A DNA stretch of 47,160 bases from Brevinematales bacterium (GTDB taxonomy: Bacteria > Spirochaetota > Brevinematia > Brevinematales > GWF1-51-8). The DNA is taken from assembly GCA_013177895.1 (NCBI GenBank), contig JABLXV010000021.1, forward strand, positions 1 through 47,160, written 5' to 3'. Positions 28,910 to 35,783 of this stretch are shown piece by piece. A program made the translations under genes and the position numbers. A model generated the notes under the pieces. It made no database searches, was not told the origin of the DNA, and worked only from the letters and a program-made list of their open reading frames with translations. How positions within the stretch are numbered: the first letter of the stretch is position 1; each line of letters opens with the position of its first letter.

Positions 28910-30538
28910 ATGGAGAAAATAACCTTACGCGGCGGAGCCTCGAATAAGACCAAAATAAACATCTTTTTGGCAATCCTTCTTTCCATCCTGCCGTCGTTCT
29001 GTTTTGCGCTTGCATTTCCGCCATTTCATTTTCCCTATCTGATATGGCTGGGTTTCGCGCCGATTTTTTTCGTGCTGAAGAATGAATCTTATTTTAAAAG
29101 CGCTCTATTTGTCCTGCTGTCGGGGCTTCTCTATTATGTGCTCACGATCAACTGGGTGAGGCAGTTCCACCAATTGTATGCGCTTCCGTTTGCCGCTCTG
29201 GGTTCGGTTCTCGGTTCGTATTTCCCCGCGCTCATGCTATCCAAACCCGTGATTGAGAAAAAACCCATTGCCGCGTTTTTTATTATCCCCTCCATTTGGG
29301 TCATATTCGAATACCTGAAAACGCAGGGATTTTTAGGATTCGCGTTCGGGATAGTAGGGTACTCGCTCTATGATTTTAAGGCATTCATCCAGATAGCCGA
29401 AGTTACAGGGGTTTTTGGTATATCCTTCATCGTTATCGCGTTCAATTATCTGGTGTTTTATCTGGTCGACCGACTTGTTCTGGAGAAGGAAAAATTCTTG
29501 AGCCCGCAGATAATAATCCCATCGTCTCTAGTCATCGCGGTTATCGTAGGAGTATTAGTATTTGGAATCATCCGCCTGAACGAGAAGAGCGTACCCAGTG
29601 ATTTTGAGATAGGACTTGTCCAGACAAATATTCCATCCGAGTTAAACTGGGACGTCGATCAAAATCTTATCTGGGGTGAGTGTGAAAACCTGCTGGGATT
29701 GGTTAGAGAGTTCCACCCCGCTCTTATAGTATTCCCGGAAAATACGGTGAAATCCGATATCACAAAAAACTCTCAGATTATCGGGAGTGAAATCACAAAT
29801 ATTCTAGCAAGGCTTTCCAATTATGCTGTTTTAATGAATGCTTCTCTTCTTATCGGAGGGAGTGAGGTTGATGTCGCTTCGGGTAGTATTGTCGAGTATA
29901 ACTCCGCTTGCCTGTTTTCGCCCGACGGGAAATTTACCGACAGCTACCAGAAGAACCGGCTCGTACCGTTCGGGGAAAGTTTTCCCTACGGCGATATTTT
30001 TCCCTACATTCCTGGAATCCTCAGAGAGACCGGAACCCATATGTTTACCCCCGGTAATGATCCGGGCAAGACACTGGCTTTTACCTATAACGGGAAACCT
30101 CATCGTTTCGGTGCGCTCATTTGCTTCGAGGGGACTTTCGGTTATCTGACTCGAATCGCCGTGAAAAACGGAGCGGAGTTTATGGTGAATATCACCTGCG
30201 ACAGTTGGGCAAACTCGGAAGCCGCGATGGAGCAGCATGCGCTTTTCGGGATATTCCGCGCGATAGAAAACCGGGTCCCGTTCTTACGGGCGGGTAACGG
30301 CGGGCTGACATGCCTGATCGATCCGTGGGGACGAATACTGAACTCCCTGAACCTGATGGAATCCTCGGCGGCCGTAACAAAAATTCCTTTCGTTCAGGAT
30401 AAATATCAAACTATCTATATTCTATTTGGGGATTGGCCGGTCGTTTTTTCTGGGTTGTTTCTCGGAGGGTGGATAATCTATCTTATTACGATATATATAA
30501 TAAAAAAGGGGCGGGAAAAACCCGCCCCGAAAGAATAA
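28910..30538 (+). CDS. lnt: Apolipoprotein N-acyltransferase Lnt
   Basis: A 542-residue inner-membrane enzyme that adds the third acyl chain to lipoproteins. The N-terminal 220 residues form about seven membrane helices; the C-terminal nitrilase-like domain holds the catalytic triad in its expected motifs: Glu in IVFPENTV, Lys in YQKNRLVPFGE and Cys in ALICFEGTFG. A last membrane helix is followed by a basic tail. I place the start at ATG 28910, just after the promoter; a TTG frame from 28832 would overlap the promoter and adds nothing typical. There is no ribosome binding site. It fits a cell with several triacylated lipoproteins, as the window shows. Confidence 0.93.
   Translation: MEKITLRGGASNKTKINIFLAILLSILPSFCFALAFPPFHFPYLIWLGFAPIFFVLKNESYFKSALFVLLSGLLYYVLTINWVRQFHQLYALPFAALGSVLGSYFPALMLSKPVIEKKPIAAFFIIPSIWVIFEYLKTQGFLGFAFGIVGYSLYDFKAFIQIAEVTGVFGISFIVIAFNYLVFYLVDRLVLEKEKFLSPQIIIPSSLVIAVIVGVLVFGIIRLNEKSVPSDFEIGLVQTNIPSELNWDVDQNLIWGECENLLGLVREFHPALIVFPENTVKSDITKNSQIIGSEITNILARLSNYAVLMNASLLIGGSEVDVASGSIVEYNSACLFSPDGKFTDSYQKNRLVPFGESFPYGDIFPYIPGILRETGTHMFTPGNDPGKTLAFTYNGKPHRFGALICFEGTFGYLTRIAVKNGAEFMVNITCDSWANSEAAMEQHALFGIFRAIENRVPFLRAGNGGLTCLIDPWGRILNSLNLMESSAAVTKIPFVQDKYQTIYILFGDWPVVFSGLFLGGWIIYLITIYIIKKGREKPAPKE
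30508..30528 (-). terminator. Terminator of the minus-strand lipoprotein gene inside the 3' end of lnt
   Basis: GGGGCGGG (30508-30515), AAAAA, CCCGCCCC (30521-30528): a perfect 8-bp GC stem. Read on the minus strand it is followed by TTTTTTA. It lies within the last codons of lnt (GREKPAPKE). Confidence 0.8.
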
Positions 30539-30539
30539 A

Positions 30540-31205
30540 CTAATTTATTGTCCAGACATTCGTAATCAGGTAGAAATTAAACCCGCTCTTCATATCAGTT
30601 TTTATTTCCTGGTAAAGGTAAGTGGTATTTGAACTGTTTCCGTTAAACTTATACATTTGCTGGCCGCCGGACATCGATGAAAAAACCGTACTAATCTGTG
30701 CTCTTTCGGTGGATAATTGTTTCCATGCACAAGTATTGATCTCAGAATTAGTATTGTCCGCATCGCCACCGCCGCCCGCATCAATCAGATTTAAATTACT
30801 GTCAAGATTCTTATCATACCATGCTACAAAATAAAAGGCCTTGGAATCATCCCATGTACTTATCGTGATGGCGTAATCTTTCAGTGTTCCGGAACCTGTG
30901 ATAGAGCCGAAATAGGTCGGCTTAAAATTATTTGTAGAATTGTCACTGTTGTGCCATAAATAGATACGGTTCGAATATGTAACTCCTCCAAATGAAGTCT
31001 TGGAAAGATCACTTGCAGGAGAACCGTCATTATTGGTCGGAATCGCGATCATACCAATCTTGATACTTGTCCAATAGGACACGTCCGGTACTGAAATTGT
31101 CCCCGTAAGGGTAAGCGGACCCGCGGGAGTGACAGCAGGGGCACATGAAATCATCAAAGCGGCCGTTGCTCCAATAATAAAAATCCACACCGTAAATCTT
31201 TTCAT
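30540..31205 (-). CDS. Lipoprotein of unknown function
   Basis: A 221-residue lipoprotein with signal peptide and lipobox MISC. The mature protein starts with a Pro/Thr-rich linker, then beta-rich segments (LTGTISVPDVSYW, AFYFVAWYDKNLDSNLNL) reminiscent of calcium-binding or Ig-like surface domains. The acidic DKNLDSNLNLIDAGGGGD stretch could bind metal, but I recognise no family. It is convergent with lnt (one base apart) and has a strong promoter and terminator of its own, so it is an independent unit. AGGAGG lies six bases upstream of the ATG. Confidence 0.75.
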   Translation of the reverse strand: MKRFTVWIFIIGATAALMISCAPAVTPAGPLTLTGTISVPDVSYWTSIKIGMIAIPTNNDGSPASDLSKTSFGGVTYSNRIYLWHNSDNSTNNFKPTYFGSITGSGTLKDYAITISTWDDSKAFYFVAWYDKNLDSNLNLIDAGGGGDADNTNSEINTCAWKQLSTERAQISTVFSSMSGGQQMYKFNGNSSNTTYLYQEIKTDMKSGFNFYLITNVWTIN

Positions 31206-31252
31206 ATATTCCTCCTAACATTTGTCGTGATTCGTTAGATGCTATAATTGCT

Positions 31253-31281
31253 ATCATAACATGAAAGTTAGGGATTTTCAA
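31253..31281 (-). promoter_or_regulatory. Promoter of the lipoprotein gene at 30.5-31.2 kb
   Basis: On the minus strand TTGAAA (31281-31276), 17-base spacer, TATGAT (31258-31253). The predicted start near 31246 leaves about 40 bases with AGGAGG before the ATG. Confidence 0.65.
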
Positions 31282-31403
31282 GCCTATAAAGGTTTATTAT
31301 AAAAAATATTTTATTACCATTTTTAAATTGATATTCCATCATGGGCGGGCTATTGATAATCGGATAGTCTTTACTGACGCCCATCGGACAAGCCTCCTAT
31401 CAG
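31282..31403. other. Gene-free spacer with one long hairpin
   Basis: TGGGCG (31342-31347) pairs with CGCCCA (31378-31383), with CTAT/ATAG inside. No start signal or open frame of interest is seen. It separates divergent promoters. Confidence 0.5.
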
Positions 31404-31432
31404 TTGACACTCCCCCTGTTTCATGCTATCCT
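31404..31432 (+). promoter_or_regulatory. Promoter of the 31.6-33.8 kb operon
   Basis: TTGACA at 31404-31409, 17-base spacer, TATCCT at 31427-31432. The predicted start near 31439 gives a leader of about 168 bases. Confidence 0.55.
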
Positions 31433-31438
31433 TATCGG

Positions 31439-31606
31439 GTATTTTTCCATGAAAGCGGCAAATGAAAAGTGACAGGAAAACATGAAATACTAAAAAGAAG
31501 GTTATACTTTCTGCTTTCAACTTGTCACTTGCAACCCCCACGGACGGGGGAAGCGCCGAGCGCAGGCATGGATGCCGAAGCCGGTGTCACTGATTAGGAG
31601 GGGAAT
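31439..31606 (+). ncRNA. Long 5' leader with crossing helices and serial hairpins
   Basis: GAAAGC (31451-31456) can pair with GCTTTC (31513-31518), and AAGTGACA (31467-31474) with TGTCACTT (31523-31530). The two helices interleave, so they form a pseudoknot or are alternatives. Three small hairpins follow: CCCCC/GGGGG at 31535-31550, GCGC/GCGC at 31553-31563 and GGCA/TGCC at 31565-31576. The ribosome binding site AGGAGGGG comes next. Confidence 0.4.
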
Positions 31607-32143
31607 ATGAAAAAGTTCGGGGTACTGTTATTGTTATTTTTCGCATTGGCTATCCCGCCGGCGATATCCGCTCAGACGATGCCCGGTTTCGAGGGAGACC
31701 TGAAAAATCTCACCGTCAATCTAGTCAAGACCCAGGACTTACGCGACGAGGTTTACACCGAGTGCCTGAAGGTAATGCTTGAGAAGGTGTTTTCCGGTAC
31801 GTCCGAGATGAAGGAACGTTTCCTCGTGTACATTGTGATACAGGGTATCCTCGAGGAGAGCCGCGCCTACGACGCGCTGATCGATGTGATGACGATGTAT
31901 ATGCTGATTACCGACGCGAATAAAAAGGGCATGGCGAAGACCGTGATGCTGAACCGTATCAAGAGCACCATATCAAAGATACGGCAGTATATCCTGACGG
32001 TGACGAAGGACAAGACGAAGCCCGACGGATATTCGATCGACGATATCAAGTCGAAGGCGGCGAAGTATATGCAGACCACCCTCGACCTGCTGGGGGATTT
32101 TTACGATAAGCACCTCCCCGAATCGGTGATGGATAAAAAGTAG
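31607..32143 (+). CDS. Exported helical protein of unknown function
   Basis: A 178-residue protein with a clean signal peptide (MKKFGVLLLLFFALAIPPAISA, cleaved before QTMPG). The mature part is almost entirely helical and charged (LKNLTVNLVKTQDLRDEVYTE, then KSTISKIRQYILTVTKDK). It has no cysteines beyond one near residue 52 and no motif I recognise. AGGAGGGG precedes the ATG. It heads a plus-strand operon of four closely spaced genes and follows a long, structured leader. A periplasmic location is inferred. Confidence 0.75.
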   Translation: MKKFGVLLLLFFALAIPPAISAQTMPGFEGDLKNLTVNLVKTQDLRDEVYTECLKVMLEKVFSGTSEMKERFLVYIVIQGILEESRAYDALIDVMTMYMLITDANKKGMAKTVMLNRIKSTISKIRQYILTVTKDKTKPDGYSIDDIKSKAAKYMQTTLDLLGDFYDKHLPESVMDKK

Positions 32144-32148
32144 GCTCT

Positions 32149-32541
32149 GTGCGGATATTCGCTCTGTTCGCATTGTTTTTCACCGGCGTTCTGACAATCA
32201 TCGTGCTTTTCGTCGATCCGCATACGACCGCGCTTCTCCCGGGATGCGTGTTTCGTACCCTCACCGGGTGGGCGTGCCCGTTATGCGGCGGGATGCGCGC
32301 GGTGCATAGCCTCGTACACGGCGGCCTCGCGCGGGCGGTATCGGAGAACCTGCTGATACTGCTGACAGTTCCCCTATCGGCGGGAGTTCTAGCAGCAGAT
32401 TACCGCCTGCGGAAGCGGAGTAATGCCGAGATTTTGCGAAAGGCGGCGCGGATATTTTTCATCGCGTTTGCCGGGTTAGCCGTACTTTTTACGGCGCTCA
32501 GAAATATTCCTTGCGAGCCGTTTAATAGATTTCTACCCTAA
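32149..32541 (+). CDS. DUF2752 family membrane protein
   Basis: A 130-residue membrane protein. The family signature CPLCGGMRAVHSLVHGGLARAVSEN (the usual form is CPxCGxTRA...GdxxxAxxxN) lies after the first membrane helix. Two more helices follow, at about 65-80 and 100-115. The function of DUF2752 proteins is not known. The start is GTG at 32149, five bases after the upstream stop, with only a weak ribosome binding site, so translation is probably coupled. Confidence 0.82.
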   Translation: MRIFALFALFFTGVLTIIVLFVDPHTTALLPGCVFRTLTGWACPLCGGMRAVHSLVHGGLARAVSENLLILLTVPLSAGVLAADYRLRKRSNAEILRKAARIFFIAFAGLAVLFTALRNIPCEPFNRFLP

Positions 32542-32551
32542 TGGAGGATAT

Positions 32552-33160
32552 ATGCATTGGGAACAACTGCGTTCGCGCGGCAGGTTTTTAGTCAAACGTA
32601 AATTTTTCGGGATGGGGACGTCGATGATTTTTGATGAGGACGGTCGCGAGCTTCTGGTGTATGCCAAGGCGCGCTTCTTCCAATGGCACGGCTTCAAGCT
32701 CTTCGGCGATAAGCAGATGAGTCAGGAGCTGGCGTTCGCGAAACGCGACTTTCAGGGCGACGGAGTGAAACAGCGTATCGGGAAGGCGTTCAATAACGAG
32801 TACCTTGTGACAGACACGTCCGCCGGAGGCCAGCAGATTTGCCGATTCAAGCGCAAGGCTTTCGCGTCCATGTTCCGCGATATGTGGGACATAATGACCG
32901 TCGACGGCGCGGTCGTGGGTTCGATTAACGAGCACGGCGGGTTTCGCGCGGTAATGGCGCGTTTCTTCCCGGCGTTCTTCCCCCAGACTTATTCGTTCGT
33001 CTATCAGGATAGGGAGATCGCGGAGCTGAAGGGCAAGTTCGCCTTCTTCGCGCCGAAGTACGTATTGACAGTGACCGATCAGGCCGCCGATATCCGTATG
33101 ATTCTCACCGGCGCGGCGCTGGTAGGCGGTGTCGAAGGAAAACAGGGGTCGAGCTCATAA
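32552..33160 (+). CDS. LURP-one/scramblase-like (tubby-fold) protein
   Basis: A 202-residue protein with the pattern of the LURP-one-related/phospholipid-scramblase-like beta barrel: FLVKRKFFGMGTSMIFDEDGRELLVY at the N-terminus, QICRFKRKAFASMFRDMWDI in the middle and REIAELKGKFAFFAPKYVLTV towards the C-terminus. Such barrels bind membranes or act as structural adapters; bacterial members are uncharacterised. GGAGG lies five bases before the ATG. It follows the DUF2752 gene by ten bases and its stop overlaps the start of trpF (TAATG). Confidence 0.72.
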   Translation: MHWEQLRSRGRFLVKRKFFGMGTSMIFDEDGRELLVYAKARFFQWHGFKLFGDKQMSQELAFAKRDFQGDGVKQRIGKAFNNEYLVTDTSAGGQQICRFKRKAFASMFRDMWDIMTVDGAVVGSINEHGGFRAVMARFFPAFFPQTYSFVYQDREIAELKGKFAFFAPKYVLTVTDQAADIRMILTGAALVGGVEGKQGSSS

Positions 33161-33810
33161 TGAATGATTGTCATATCACAAGGGTAAAAATCTGCGGTAT
33201 CCGCGCATTGGATACCGCGTTGAAGGCTATCGAGTGCGGGGCGTCCGCGGTGGGGTTCGTGTTCTACGGCAGAAGTCCGCGGAACATCCTGCCGGGCGAC
33301 GCCCGCGCGATTATCAGCAAACTCCCGCCGTTCGTGTCGAAGGTAGGGGTGTTCGTCGAGCAGGGAATCCAGCAGATCATCGAAACAGTCAAGGAGTCCG
33401 GGGTGGATATCGTCCAGCTCGCGGGCGGGCAGGGTATGGATTTCCTCGAAATCCTGCGGAGCCGTCTCGATAAGCCGATTATCTACGCGTTCCAGGTGCA
33501 GGAGTTGTCGCATAATTCGCTGAATTCGCTTCGTTTCGCGCCCGCCGAGGCGGTGCTGATCGATAAGCTGGTTCCCGGCGAATGGGGCGGGACTGGCGAA
33601 CGGGTTCCGGTGCTGGACGACCTGACGGACGGCGACCGTGACTTTATCCGCGGGAAGGTGATTATCGCGGGCGGGGTGAATTCCTCCAACGCACGGAGCA
33701 TCATCGACACGATCGAGCCGTTCGGTCTGGATTTATCGAGCGGGGTGGAGAGCGAGAAAGGTGTGAAGGATCCCAAGCTAATCGAAGAGTTTTTCCGGTC
33801 GATCAGGTAA
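33160..33810 (+). CDS. trpF: Phosphoribosylanthranilate isomerase TrpF
   Basis: A 216-residue (beta/alpha)8 protein with the family's blocks: VKICGIRALDTA with the catalytic Cys12, ASAVGFVFYGRSPRNI, KVGVFVEQ, AVLIDKLVPGEWGGTGE with the candidate catalytic Asp, IIAGGVNSSNA and LDLSSGVESEKGVKD. It isomerises phosphoribosylanthranilate in tryptophan synthesis. One oddity: the usual VQLHG is VQLAG. No other trp gene is present and the gene sits in an operon of unrelated exported and membrane proteins, so either the pathway is scattered or this copy has another role. The start overlaps the previous stop by one base. Confidence 0.9.
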   Translation: MNDCHITRVKICGIRALDTALKAIECGASAVGFVFYGRSPRNILPGDARAIISKLPPFVSKVGVFVEQGIQQIIETVKESGVDIVQLAGGQGMDFLEILRSRLDKPIIYAFQVQELSHNSLNSLRFAPAEAVLIDKLVPGEWGGTGERVPVLDDLTDGDRDFIRGKVIIAGGVNSSNARSIIDTIEPFGLDLSSGVESEKGVKDPKLIEEFFRSIR

Positions 33811-33814
33811 GAGT

Positions 33815-34537
33815 TTAAAGGATTTTTAATGACATTGATCTTATGTCATTTTCAATAAATAATGATATGGTTAGATATTTTTTTACTGTTTTAAAATTTG
33901 AACCGGATAAATGAAGCTCGATTCTATAATTTCCAAAAGGAATGTGGTTAAATAAATTTTTCTCAGAAATTGCTTCGATAATTGTAGCAAAAACGAACTC
34001 ATTTTTACTATGTTTATATTGTGAATCATCAATTCTGTTATTCTTAAATTCTGAAATCATAAGAGGAATATATCCCAAGTTTAATAATCTAAATGAATTA
34101 GATGGGATTGAATCTATTGAGACGGAATTATAATGAGTCCATGCGAGATTAATTGGAATAAAAGTTTTTACTTTCATATGTAACTTTTGGTTTTCAATTG
34201 AAGCAATATACACTTCTGGATGCAATGCACTGGCTTTACCTTGATTCCAAATTCTAAGCCTAAAATAATATACAGTAAATACATCTTTATCACCATTTAT
34301 GTATTCTTTAATTAATGGGATTTTCTGTTTATCTGGGGCTTTTTCAGTATATTCAATTTCTAATTTTGGTCTTTCTATTAAGCGCTTTATTGGTTCGAGA
34401 AAAATTGCAACTATAACTGCACCCACTGTTCCTACAGCAATAAAAACATTTATAATAATACTTATAAAACTTGGATCATCATGTATAGTAATAATGATTG
34501 GAGTTCGGGAATACCAAGTGGAAATAAATGATAGCAT
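33815..34537 (-). CDS. AT-rich membrane-anchored protein of unknown function
   Basis: A 240-residue protein from strongly AT-rich DNA. Residues about 24-46 form a membrane helix (SIIINVFIAVGTVGAVIVAIF) followed by a basic juxtamembrane stretch (EPIKRLIERPKLEIEY). The remaining 190 residues are beta-rich and probably cytosolic. I recognise no family, although this plan (one N-terminal helix, then a beta domain with a WNQGKASA motif) occurs in many accessory-region proteins. It lies 19 bases after the nucleotidyltransferase gene and is probably co-transcribed with it. Confidence 0.65.
   Translation of the reverse strand: MLSFISTWYSRTPIIITIHDDPSFISIIINVFIAVGTVGAVIVAIFLEPIKRLIERPKLEIEYTEKAPDKQKIPLIKEYINGDKDVFTVYYFRLRIWNQGKASALHPEVYIASIENQKLHMKVKTFIPINLAWTHYNSVSIDSIPSNSFRLLNLGYIPLMISEFKNNRIDDSQYKHSKNEFVFATIIEAISEKNLFNHIPFGNYRIELHLSGSNFKTVKKYLTISLFIENDIRSMSLKIL
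33828..33850 (+). terminator. Possible terminator after trpF
   Basis: AATGACAT (33828-33835) pairs with ATGTCATT (33843-33850), a perfect 8-bp stem with a 7-base loop, followed by TTC. It lies within the last codons of the convergent AT-rich gene. The stem is AT-rich, so strength is doubtful. Confidence 0.4.
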
Positions 34538-34556
34538 ATTTATTCCTGATGCTGTG

Positions 34557-34904
34557 TCATATTATTCTTTTTCCTTCCATGACAACAGTATTGTCAATAA
34601 AATTGATGACCTTCTTATAATAATTGAAATCAGTTAAATTACGGGATAGTATATCGAATGTCCGACGGGGAAATTTCTCTTTCAGTCTTTTTTTTATCTC
34701 GATACGAAATTTTATTAAATCTTCCCGGTTCATCGACGCTTTCAGAACAAAAAAGAAATCGTAATCGCTATCCTTGTTTTCGGTTCCGTTCGCCCGGCTT
34801 CCGAACAGGTAAACGCTATGAACTTGATATCCGGCTTTTGACAAGATTTCACGAAGAGAGTTAATAACACGGTCTTTTTTTAAGGTATCCAATCTGTTTT
34901 CCAT
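34557..34904 (-). CDS. Small nucleotidyltransferase (MNT-type)
   Basis: A 115-residue minimal nucleotidyltransferase. The catalytic block is VYLFGSRANGTENKDSDYDFF, the GSxxxG...DxD motif of the pol-beta superfamily, preceded by a helix typical of MNT proteins. Such proteins usually pair with a HEPN RNase as antitoxins that AMPylate it; the adjacent gene here is not recognisably HEPN, so this looks like an orphan. No ribosome binding site is seen: TACAAT lies only five bases before the ATG, hinting at a leaderless transcript. The DNA is AT-rich. Confidence 0.85.
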   Translation of the reverse strand: MENRLDTLKKDRVINSLREILSKAGYQVHSVYLFGSRANGTENKDSDYDFFFVLKASMNREDLIKFRIEIKKRLKEKFPRRTFDILSRNLTDFNYYKKVINFIDNTVVMEGKRII

Positions 34905-34946
34905 ACATTATTGTATCATACTTTTTTATTCTGGGAAAGCTATCCG

Positions 34947-35777
34947 CTAAAATTCCACCGTCAGCCCGTCATACGCGAGCATCACGTCCGGCGGAAGTAT
35001 CGCCTGAGTCTGTTCCTGCCCGAAATGGTGGGTGACATGTACGAGGTATGCATACCCCGGCGATACGTCCGATATGAATTTCAGCGCCTGTTCGAGATTG
35101 AAGTGCGTGGGGTGGGGTAACGGGCGGAGCGCGTTGACGACTAATGTCTTGACCGGACGCGACAGGATGACCTCCATACTCCGCTCGGGTATCGCGCTTG
35201 CGTCGGTGATATACACGAGGTCGCCGATACGGTAACCGAGTATCGATATCTCCCCGTGCATGACCGTAAACGGCATGATACTCACACTCCTGACCGTAAA
35301 CTCCCGGTACGGCTCGACCTCGCGCAGTCCGATCTTCGGCTTTCCGCCGCCCTCCTGCGACACCCGGAACATGTACCCGCAACGCTCCCTGATCTCGGCA
35401 AGTGTATCCCGCGTCCCGTATACGTCGATAGGCCCGCCCATCGTGAAGTTCACCTGCCGGATATCGTCGAGCCCCCCGATATGGTCGTAATGCGGGTGGG
35501 TGACTAATACGCCGTCGATGCGGAGGATATTATGGCGGAGGGACTGCTCCCGGAAATCGGGGCCGATGTCGAACAGGATGCGTTCGCCCGTCACGGTCTC
35601 CAGATACGCCGATGTCCGCAGACGGTTATCGCGCGGGTCGGCGGAGGTGCATACCTCGCATTTGCAGCCGAGCACGGGGACTCCGTTGGATGTGCCGGTA
35701 CCCAGGAATATCAGACGGTTTTTTACAGGCGAAGGAGAATTTATATCGGATATTTCAGACGCGTTTGAGGGATTCAT
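34947..35777 (-). CDS. MBL-fold metallohydrolase, PhnP-like
   Basis: A 276-residue metallo-beta-lactamase-fold enzyme. Visible are the N-terminal GTGTSNGVPVLGCKCEVC (a PhnP-like feature whose cysteines may bind a structural zinc), the metal motif THPHYDHIGGLDD, the ligand region PFTVMHG, the acidic ligand in YITDASA and the C-terminal VHVTHHFGQ. PhnP-type enzymes open cyclic phosphodiesters of ribose; related ones act on nucleotides or RNA ends. The gene starts six bases after the rtcB stop, so the two are made together and RNA-end processing is an attractive, unproven role. Confidence 0.85.
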   Translation of the reverse strand: MNPSNASEISDINSPSPVKNRLIFLGTGTSNGVPVLGCKCEVCTSADPRDNRLRTSAYLETVTGERILFDIGPDFREQSLRHNILRIDGVLVTHPHYDHIGGLDDIRQVNFTMGGPIDVYGTRDTLAEIRERCGYMFRVSQEGGGKPKIGLREVEPYREFTVRSVSIMPFTVMHGEISILGYRIGDLVYITDASAIPERSMEVILSRPVKTLVVNALRPLPHPTHFNLEQALKFISDVSPGYAYLVHVTHHFGQEQTQAILPPDVMLAYDGLTVEF

Positions 35778-35783
35778 CGATAA

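Noticed and set aside
31439-31606. Cobalamin or TPP riboswitch
   Set aside because: The GCCGAAGCCGG text loosely recalls a riboswitch core, but the required boxes are missing and the downstream gene is not a transporter or cofactor gene.
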